DNA of 64,000 nucleotides, taken from positions 385,501 to 449,500 of the forward strand of contig NZ_JPFK01000002.1 in the NCBI RefSeq assembly GCF_000733475.1. Reading direction: 5' to 3'. Each line of letters starts with the position of its first letter. The first letter of the stretch is position 1. Both the position numbers and the translations under genes were made by a program. This document shows, in pieces, positions 57,506 through 64,000 of the stretch. The stretch comes from Mangrovimonas yunxiaonensis (lineage in GTDB: Bacteria; Bacteroidota; Bacteroidia; Flavobacteriales; Flavobacteriaceae). The notes below the pieces were generated by a model, which worked only from the letters and a program-made list of their open reading frames with translations, ran no database searches and was not told the origin of the DNA.

Positions 57506-58453
57506 TTAAAAGGTTATGTATGGAAACTTTTCTAGCAACCGAGACTTTTTGTGCGCTAAGGTTTGAAGAAACGCTTGGTGTGCCTCAGAATTTGGGTTGA
57601 AAGGCCTATGGGAAAGCCCTTTTTGGATCTCGGCAACGGTTTTCATTGTGGGTTGTGCAGCATCTGCAATCCAAGTGTTTTTAAACCGCTCCCAAATATA
57701 ATTGATTGCCACATCGTTAGGATGAACCATATCCTTGGCATAAAACCGATAATCGCGAAGCTCGTCCATCATTATTTCATAAGAAGGAAAATAATGACTC
57801 TGTGCCCTGTTTACAACCTGGTGAATTGCTGAAACCAAATGTGCTTTGCTTTGTGTATTCTCTACAAATCCATCTTTTAAATGTCTTACAGGCGAGACTG
57901 TAAAAATTACTTTCGCTTTAGGATTACAGGCTTTTATCAATACTAAAATAGCCTCTAAAGATTCGACAATAGCAGCTATAGATAATAATTCTTTTTGAAA
58001 TTGCTTTTGCGGCACTTTATGGCAATTGGCCACAATTGCATTGGTTTCTTTATGCCTATAAACCCAAGCGGTTCCTAAAGTAATAAGGATATGAGACGCC
58101 GAATTTAACCATTGTTTAGTTACCGTTGTTTGCTGGTTTAATTTCTGTAATAATTCTTCTTTTGAAGGTGAACTTAATTTGGAATGCGCCTCAAAACTAT
58201 GCCATTGTTCGTTTAGGAAAAAAACAGCTTCATCGGTGTAGGTTTTCCCGTTGATTGCATGGGCCATTAAATGCTCTATTGCCAAGGGCTGAAATAAGAT
58301 TCCAAACGGATTTTGAAGGGTTTGAAACTTAAAATAATCTAATTTCTCTCCCATGTGCTCTACAAAACAAGACCCCAACAAAAGCAACTTTGCATGATAA
58401 TCTATTTGATTATGCTGTTGTTTTACTAGCGGTATGGTTGTTTGTAGTTTCAT
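57506..58453 (-). CDS. GSCFA domain-containing protein
   Basis: A 315-residue protein with the name-giving GSCFVEHMG motif (about 27-35) and NPFGILFQP, ITLGTAWVYRH and VHPNDVAINYIWERF further on. GSCFA proteins are SGNH-hydrolase-like and occur widely; a deacylase activity is presumed from fold but not proven. Single gene. Confidence 0.92.
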   Translation of the reverse strand: MKLQTTIPLVKQQHNQIDYHAKLLLLGSCFVEHMGEKLDYFKFQTLQNPFGILFQPLAIEHLMAHAINGKTYTDEAVFFLNEQWHSFEAHSKLSSPSKEELLQKLNQQTTVTKQWLNSASHILITLGTAWVYRHKETNAIVANCHKVPQKQFQKELLSIAAIVESLEAILVLIKACNPKAKVIFTVSPVRHLKDGFVENTQSKAHLVSAIHQVVNRAQSHYFPSYEIMMDELRDYRFYAKDMVHPNDVAINYIWERFKNTWIADAAQPTMKTVAEIQKGLSHRPFNPNSEAHQAFLQTLAHKKSRLLEKFPYITF

Positions 58454-58541
58454 TTAAAATTTCATTTTATCTAAAATAAAAAATCCTCGCACATTATAAA
58501 TAAGCTTGAGGATTTTAATCTTCAAAATAACACTTTACTTT

Positions 58542-59282
58542 CTATTCATAAAAAAACTGAAGTAATATTGTTTCTTCGTTTACTGTACCTGGTTCATAGA
58601 TTGTAACACCAGTCTCAGGAAAGCCATTAGCATTATAGGTAAATGTGTTTGTAAAACCATCTGATAAAGTCGCCCCACCAGTATTCACATAACTTAACAC
58701 ATTGTTTTTATATGCCTCAAAACTTCCTACCAAACTAAATACGCTTCTTTGAAATATGTTATAAAACGGGCTCTTTTTATCATCGTAAGTAAATGTATAA
58801 TCCTGATTCCCATCAACATGATCCTCAGACATTAAATTCCCATTATTAAATGTTAATATATAAGTATTAACATCATTTTCATTCATTGTGATTGTTCCGT
58901 CTTCATTATAAGTATATTCATTCGTCTGATTAATATTACCCGAAGTATATACTTCTGTTCTGAGTCTATCTTGGGAATCATATTCAAGAACTGTTTGAGA
59001 GATTAAAGCCCCTTCTTCATATTCATTTATTTGAGTTAGCAAATCACCTGTATAAGTATATGTTTCTTCATATCCTTCACTAAAAGCACTAATAATCTTG
59101 TTACCTTCATAAGAAAAATTTATGCTTGCGCTAGTACCATCGTCATAAGTTTCTGTGATTTTGGTTAATAACACATCTGCACTTGAAACAGGTGGATTAC
59201 TACTTTCTGGTGAGTCATCACTAGAACAAGATGATAAGGTTATTAAAAGTACTGCAAAAAGTGTGAAAACGAGTTTTCTCAT
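58542..59282 (-). CDS. Lipoprotein with YD-like repeats
   Basis: A 246-residue lipoprotein starting at 59282 (MRKLVFTLFAVLLITLSSC, lipid C19). The body has short repeats such as FSYEGNKIISAF, TYTGDLLTQINEYE, LEYDSQDRLRTEVY and YTYNEDGTITM, resembling RHS/YD strands, and is rich in Asp, Asn, Thr and Tyr. Such proteins are common surface lipoproteins in flavobacteria with unknown function. Its codon use is more AT-rich than the neighbours. Confidence 0.8.
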   Translation of the reverse strand: MRKLVFTLFAVLLITLSSCSSDDSPESSNPPVSSADVLLTKITETYDDGTSASINFSYEGNKIISAFSEGYEETYTYTGDLLTQINEYEEGALISQTVLEYDSQDRLRTEVYTSGNINQTNEYTYNEDGTITMNENDVNTYILTFNNGNLMSEDHVDGNQDYTFTYDDKKSPFYNIFQRSVFSLVGSFEAYKNNVLSYVNTGGATLSDGFTNTFTYNANGFPETGVTIYEPGTVNEETILLQFFYE

Positions 59283-59339
59283 ATAATCTATTTTTAAAAT
59301 TAAAAGGTCTAACATAACAATAAATATTAAAAAATCAAA

Positions 59340-61952
59340 TTACTTTAAATACTCTTCAACTACTTCTAAAGCCTCTTTTATACCATCGGTATTTTTCCCT
59401 CCAGCAGTAGCAAAAAATGGTTGGCCACCGCCACCGCCTTGAATATACTTTCCTAACTCCCGTACAATTTGCCCGGCATTCAAGCCTCTTTCGGCAACTA
59501 CCTCTTTAGAAATATAGCAGGTTAAAATAGCCTTGTCGTTTTGGTTGGCTCCAAACAACAAAAACAGGTTGTCGAATTGGCTTCCCAACTCGAAACAAAT
59601 ATCTTTTATACTTGCCGAATCTAAGTCCACTTGTTTGGCCAAAAATTGCAATCCGTTTACCTGGGTTAGTTCACTTTTTAAATCGCCTTTAAGGGTTTTG
59701 GCTTTGTCCTTTAACAAGCCTTCTATTTCCTTTTTTAATGCCGCATTCTCCTCTTGAATACTTTTTACGGCATCTACAGGGTTTTTAGGGCTTTTAAGCA
59801 CCTCTTTTAACACTTGGTAATCTTTGTCAATTGCAATAAAGTAATCCCCCACCTCTTCGTTTGTAATGGCTTCTATACGGCGTATTCCGGAAGCCACAGC
59901 ACTTTCTGAGGTAATCTTAAAATACCATATTTTTCCGGTTTCATTAACATGCGTACCCCCACAAAGTTCTATAGAGTTCCCAAACTTTATGGCTCGTACA
60001 CTATCGCCATATTTTTCTCCAAAAAGCGCCATAGCCCCGGCATCTAAAGCTTCTTGCATAGGGATGTTACGTTTTTCTTCTAAAGGAATATTTTCGCGAA
60101 TTCTTGCATTTACAAAATCCTCAACTTGCTGCAATTGGCTTTTATCAAGCTTAGAAAAATGCGAGAAATCAAAACGCAAGCCCTTGGCTTTTACCAAAGA
60201 GCCTTTCTGCTCTACATGATCGCCCAACACGCTTCTTAACGCTTGGTGCAATAAGTGCGTTGCCGTATGGTTGCAAGCGGTTAAATGCCTTGCCTCTTCG
60301 TTTACCACAGCCTTAAAGCTATCGGTAAGATACTTAGGAAGGTTTTTGGTGAAATGAATGATAACATTGTTTTCTTTCTTGGTATCTAAAATATAAACCA
60401 CGTCGCCATTAGCGCCTTCTATGTGGCCTTTATCGCCTACTTGCCCACCACCTTCTGGATAAAACGGCGTCATATTAAACACCAATTGGTATTGTTCGCC
60501 TTCTTTTTTGGTGGTAACTTTTCTGTATCTGGTAATGCGAACATCAACTTTCAACCTATCGTATCCTACAAATTCCTCTACATCGTCTTCTTTTAACACC
60601 ACCCAATCTGTGGTTTCTGAAGCAGAAGCTTGACGCGAACGGTCTTTTTGTTTTTTCATTTCGGTATTAAATCCTTCGGCATCTATAGTATAGCCTTTTT
60701 CGCGGGCAATTAACTGTGTTAAATCCAACGGGAAACCATAGGTATCGTAAAGCTCAAAGGCTTTTGTTCCAGAAATGGTTTGCGCCTTGGTGTCTTCCAT
60801 TACACGATCTAACAACAACAAGCCTTGGTCCAAGGTTCTTAAAAAAGAAAGTTCTTCTTCTCTAATGACATTCTCTATAAGTGTTTTTTGACTTTTAAGC
60901 TCTGGAAATGCGGTGCCCATTTGTGCTGAAAGGGTTTCGACCAACTTATAAATAAACGGTTCTTTTTTATTTAAGAACGTAAATCCATAGCGAATGGCAC
61001 GGCGCAAAATACGACGGATAACATAGCCCGCTCCTGCATTACTCGGCAACTGCCCGTCTGCTATAGAAAAGGCCACAGCACGCACGTGGTCTGAAATTAC
61101 ACGAATGGCCACATTAACCGCTTCGTCTTTGCCGTATTTATTGTTTGTAATGGTTTCTATTTCGCGAATTAGCGGCGTAAACACATCGGTATCGTAATTA
61201 CTCTGTACCCCTTGCAACACCATACACAAACGCTCGAAGCCCATACCGGTATCGATGTGTTTGTTTGGCAAGTTTTCTAGAGATCCATTGGCTTTACGGT
61301 TGTACTGCATGAATACCAAATTCCAGATTTCTACCACTTGTGGATGGTCTTGGTTTACCAACTCTTTTCCTGAAACTTTTGCTTTTTCTGCTTCCGAACG
61401 GATGTCTACATGTATTTCGCTACATGGCCCGCAAGGCCCTTGGTCGCCCATTTCCCAGAAATTATCCTTCTTATTCCCCATTAAAATGCGGTCTTCGGGT
61501 ATTATGGCTTTCCAAAAATCGTAAGCCTCTTGGTCCATAGGAATGCCTTCTTCGTCGTCTCCTTCAAAAACCGTTACGTACAAAATATCTTTATTAACCT
61601 TAAAAACCTCTGTAAGCAGTTCCCAAGCCCAATCTATAGCTTCTTTTTTAAAGTAATCGCCAAAGCTCCAGTTGCCTAGCATTTCAAATAGGGTGTGGTG
61701 GTACGTATCGTAGCCAACCTCTTCTAGGTCGTTGTGTTTCCCAGAAACTCTTAAGCATTTTTGGGTATCGGCAATACGCTTACTTTTAGGTTGGGTATTT
61801 CCTAAAAAATACTCTTTAAACGGTGCCATTCCCGAATTGACAAACATCAAGGTTGGGTCGTCTTTGGTTACCATTGGTGCCGAGGGCACAATAAGGTGCT
61901 TCTTGGCTTCAAAAAAACTTAAAAATTTTGATCGTATTTCTTGGGATTTCAT
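59340..61952 (-). CDS. alaS: Alanyl-tRNA synthetase
   Basis: An 870-residue class II synthetase with all usual domains: catalytic core (about 1-250), tRNA-recognition middle, editing domain with the zinc motifs HTATHLLHQ and [10 protein letters not shown], and the C-terminal DHHA1/C-Ala domain with the glycine run [14 protein letters not shown]. Length is normal. It is divergent from the M23 peptidase gene, the usual arrangement in flavobacteria. Confidence 0.97.
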   Translation of the reverse strand: MKSQEIRSKFLSFFEAKKHLIVPSAPMVTKDDPTLMFVNSGMAPFKEYFLGNTQPKSKRIADTQKCLRVSGKHNDLEEVGYDTYHHTLFEMLGNWSFGDYFKKEAIDWAWELLTEVFKVNKDILYVTVFEGDDEEGIPMDQEAYDFWKAIIPEDRILMGNKKDNFWEMGDQGPCGPCSEIHVDIRSEAEKAKVSGKELVNQDHPQVVEIWNLVFMQYNRKANGSLENLPNKHIDTGMGFERLCMVLQGVQSNYDTDVFTPLIREIETITNNKYGKDEAVNVAIRVISDHVRAVAFSIADGQLPSNAGAGYVIRRILRRAIRYGFTFLNKKEPFIYKLVETLSAQMGTAFPELKSQKTLIENVIREEELSFLRTLDQGLLLLDRVMEDTKAQTISGTKAFELYDTYGFPLDLTQLIAREKGYTIDAEGFNTEMKKQKDRSRQASASETTDWVVLKEDDVEEFVGYDRLKVDVRITRYRKVTTKKEGEQYQLVFNMTPFYPEGGGQVGDKGHIEGANGDVVYILDTKKENNVIIHFTKNLPKYLTDSFKAVVNEEARHLTACNHTATHLLHQALRSVLGDHVEQKGSLVKAKGLRFDFSHFSKLDKSQLQQVEDFVNARIRENIPLEEKRNIPMQEALDAGAMALFGEKYGDSVRAIKFGNSIELCGGTHVNETGKIWYFKITSESAVASGIRRIEAITNEEVGDYFIAIDKDYQVLKEVLKSPKNPVDAVKSIQEENAALKKEIEGLLKDKAKTLKGDLKSELTQVNGLQFLAKQVDLDSASIKDICFELGSQFDNLFLLFGANQNDKAILTCYISKEVVAERGLNAGQIVRELGKYIQGGGGGQPFFATAGGKNTDGIKEALEVVEEYLK

Positions 61953-62084
61953 ACTCTATTACTTTGTCAAGCTTGTGTTAAAATTATCTAATGTGCGAAA
62001 CAATTTTTATCTTTGGTCGTTTGATTTTTCACATCCTAGCTTACAGATGTGATTTATACCATGCAAAAATAGTAAAATTAGGCA

Positions 62085-63056
62085 ATGAGTAAGGTAAAAT
62101 ATTATTACGATCCAGAAACCCTTTCCTATAGGAAAATAGAGCGCAAAAAAAGGCGTACCGCCAAGTATATTTCCATGTTCGTTTTAGCCGCTGCCCTGTT
62201 TGGTTTTTTGTTTGTTTTTATTGCCAGTCAATACATCGAATCGCCAAAAGAGCGCGCTTTAAAACGCGAATTGGCCAACATGCAGTTGCAGTACGAATTA
62301 CTTAATAAAAAAATGGCACAAACAGAGGCTGTGCTACAAAATGTACAAGAACGTGACAATAACATTTACAGATTGTATTTTGAAGCCAATCCTATTCCCG
62401 AAGAACAACGCAAAGCAGGTTTTGGTGGGATAAACCGGTATAAAAGCCTGGAAGGTTTCGACAATTCGAAGTTAATTATCGAGACCAACAAACGTTTAGA
62501 CGTGTTGCAAAAGCAAATTGTTATTCAATCGAAATCGCTAGACGACATTACCAAATTGGCCGAGGACAAAGAAAAGCTACTCTCTTCTATTCCAGCCATA
62601 CAACCTGTAAGCAATGAAGATTTAACTAGAATGGCTTCGGGCTATGGCATGCGTACCGACCCATTTACCAAAGCCAGAAAAATGCACTGGGGTATGGATT
62701 TCACAGCACCTAGGGGCACCCCTATTTACGCTTCTGGCGATGGTGTTGTTACCCGGGCAGATAGCAATTCGTCTGGATACGGGCGACACATAAGAATAGA
62801 TCACGGCTATGGCTACGTAAGCCTTTATGCCCACCTGTACAAGTACAATGTTCGCAAAAACCAAAAGGTAAAGCGCGGCGACCTTATTGGCTTTGTAGGA
62901 AGCTCTGGGCGCTCGCAAGCCCCCCACCTTCACTACGAGATTTTTAAAAACGATAAGCGTATAAACCCCATAAACTTCTACTACGGAAGTTTAACTGCCG
63001 AAGAGTTTAACGAGCTTTTAGAGCACGCTTCGTTAGAAAACCAATCGCTTGACTAA
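62085..63056 (+). CDS. M23 family metallopeptidase
   Basis: A 323-residue membrane-anchored peptidase: one membrane segment (about 29-48), a coiled coil (55-95 and 130-165), then the M23 domain (about 180-295) with zinc ligands H201 and D205 (HWGMDF) and H283 (HLHYEIF), plus H250. Full ligands suggest an active peptidoglycan endopeptidase. Its stop overlaps the MerR start (TAATG). TATCTTTG at 62008-62015 may be its promoter. Confidence 0.94.
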   Translation: MSKVKYYYDPETLSYRKIERKKRRTAKYISMFVLAAALFGFLFVFIASQYIESPKERALKRELANMQLQYELLNKKMAQTEAVLQNVQERDNNIYRLYFEANPIPEEQRKAGFGGINRYKSLEGFDNSKLIIETNKRLDVLQKQIVIQSKSLDDITKLAEDKEKLLSSIPAIQPVSNEDLTRMASGYGMRTDPFTKARKMHWGMDFTAPRGTPIYASGDGVVTRADSNSSGYGRHIRIDHGYGYVSLYAHLYKYNVRKNQKVKRGDLIGFVGSSGRSQAPHLHYEIFKNDKRINPINFYYGSLTAEEFNELLEHASLENQSLD

Positions 63057-63385
63057 TGCATATCGAACTTCCAGAAAAACGCTATTACAGCATAGGCGAA
63101 GTTGCTAAGGCCTTTAATGTTAACCCCTCTCTAATTCGGTTTTGGGAGAAAGAGTTCGACGTGCTTAAACCCAAAAAAAACGCCAAGGGCAATAGGAAAT
63201 TTTCCCAAGACGATATAAAAAATCTTAAATTTATATATCATCTGGTCAAGGAGCGAGGTTTTACTTTAGAAGGTGCAAAAACCCACCTAAAAGAAGAAAA
63301 GAAAAAATCCCTTAGTAATTTCGAAATTATAAGTAAATTAGAAAGCATTAAAGCACAGCTTATTAAAATTAAAGAGCAGCTGTAA
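63056..63385 (+). CDS. MerR family transcriptional regulator
   Basis: A 109-residue MerR-type regulator: YSIGEVAKAFNVNPSLIRFWEKEFDVLKPKKNAKGNRKFSQDDI (12-52) is the winged helix-turn-helix, followed by a short dimerisation helix. The sensor domain is very short and no cysteine metal site is present. It is co-translated with the M23 peptidase gene, as in other flavobacteria. Confidence 0.92.
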   Translation: MHIELPEKRYYSIGEVAKAFNVNPSLIRFWEKEFDVLKPKKNAKGNRKFSQDDIKNLKFIYHLVKERGFTLEGAKTHLKEEKKKSLSNFEIISKLESIKAQLIKIKEQL

Positions 63386-63456
63386 CTTTTTTCGTGTTTA
63401 CACTACTTATAGAGTGTCATAAAAATTATATCACTAACACTAATAAAATCTCTATT

Positions 63457-64000
63457 ATGAAAAAATGGCTTATTCCCGTTATTATCCTAGCCGTTGTTGG
63501 TTTTGGCCTTTACAATTGGGCCGTAGGATTTAATAATACTGCAATAGAACTTAACGAAAATGTAAGTGAAGCCTGGGGAAATGTTCAAACCTCTTACCAG
63601 CGTCGTAACGACCTTATAGGTAACCTTGTAAATACCGTAAAAGGCGCTGCCGATTTTGAACGAAAAACCTTAACCGATGTTATTGAAGCCCGATCTAAAG
63701 CAACATCTATAAGTATTGATCCTAATAACATTACACCAGAACAATTAGCACAATATAATCAAGTTCAAGGTGGCTTAAGTGGTGCTTTAAAAAGTTTATT
63801 GGTAACCGTGGAACGTTATCCAGAACTAAAAGCCAACCAAAACTTTTTAAAACTGCAGGACGAGTTAACCAGCACAGAAAACACCATACAAACCGCTAGA
63901 ACGCGTTATAACGAAGCTATTAAGCCTTACAACAATCATGTTAAAAAATTCCCTAACTCTGTTTTAGCAGGTATGTTTAATTTTGAAGGCAAACCTTATT
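63457..64000 (+). CDS. LemA family protein (partial, cut by window end)
   Basis: The first 181 codons of a LemA protein: N-terminal membrane segment (MKKWLIPVIILAVVGFGLYN), then the helical LemA domain with EAWGNVQTSYQRRNDLIGNLV, ERKTLTDVIEARSKAT and TARTRYNEAIKPYNN. LemA proteins are membrane-bound helical bundles of unclear function, often encoded with TPM-domain proteins, which may follow beyond the window. Confidence 0.93.
   Translation, partial: MKKWLIPVIILAVVGFGLYNWAVGFNNTAIELNENVSEAWGNVQTSYQRRNDLIGNLVNTVKGAADFERKTLTDVIEARSKATSISIDPNNITPEQLAQYNQVQGGLSGALKSLLVTVERYPELKANQNFLKLQDELTSTENTIQTARTRYNEAIKPYNNHVKKFPNSVLAGMFNFEGKPY

Noticed and set aside
63404-63424. Terminator between MerR and LemA genes
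   Set aside because: ACACT...AGTGT gives only a five-base stem without a T-run.

Overview
The window reads as a chromosomal segment of a marine-type member of the Flavobacteriaceae (Bacteroidota). Pointers are a protein with a type IX secretion (T9SS) C-terminal sorting signal, Bacteroidota-style promoters (TAnnTTTG) in place of Shine-Dalgarno-rich leaders, and many families typical of the group (DUF4136, DUF4230, DUF5522, GSCFA, SpoIIM/DUF4129/DUF4350/MoxR/DUF58, DUF2807). No rRNA, tRNA, CRISPR array, transposase or phage gene was found. Most of the window is core genome; the unusual material lies in a phenylacetate catabolic block and its repeats.

Layout. 1-0.8 kb: end of a cyclophilin and a UPF0126 membrane protein. 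0.75-7.6 kb: RDD protein divergent from an overlapping SpoIIM-like / membrane protein / DUF4129 / DUF4350 / MoxR / DUF58 operon. 7.7-12.1 kb: DUF2141, Dps divergent from OxyR, small protein, AIM24, DUF4442, DUF4870. 12.1-16 kb: PadR-PspC pair followed by two DUF2807 proteins. 16-22.1 kb: prolyl oligopeptidase, a YceI-porin-YceI operon, thioredoxin reductase. 22.3-29.7 kb: semialdehyde dehydrogenase, haem-motif lipoprotein, Spy-like protein, HemL, glucosaminidase-LysM lipoprotein, D-cysteine desulfhydrase family enzyme, membrane-bound HTH regulator. 29.9-36.7 kb: large T9SS cargo protein, HExxH membrane protein, DUF5522, a structured noncoding element, urocanate hydratase, DUF4136, a small secreted protein.

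36.8-56.1 kb is one long minus-strand catabolic block: TetR regulator, then paaE, paaA, paaB, paaC, paaD, paaG, paaH, paaI, paaJ, paaZ, an enoyl-CoA hydratase and paaY, then a 2-oxoacid dehydrogenase E2, a branched-chain aminotransferase and a fused E1. Together they encode ring epoxidation, isomerisation, ring opening and beta-oxidation of phenylacetyl-CoA. No phenylacetate-CoA ligase is present; the aminotransferase plus E1/E2 could instead make phenylacetyl-CoA from phenylalanine through phenylpyruvate (inference). The block also carries two four-helix-bundle genes, two GIY-YIG nuclease relics, and many palindromic or ~70-bp repeats that occur nowhere else in the window. Copies of these repeats lie inside coding sequence and add peptides to at least three enzymes.

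56.1-64 kb returns to core genes: rhodanese, DUF4230, GSCFA, a YD-like lipoprotein, AlaS, and an M23 peptidase-MerR pair followed by the start of a LemA gene.
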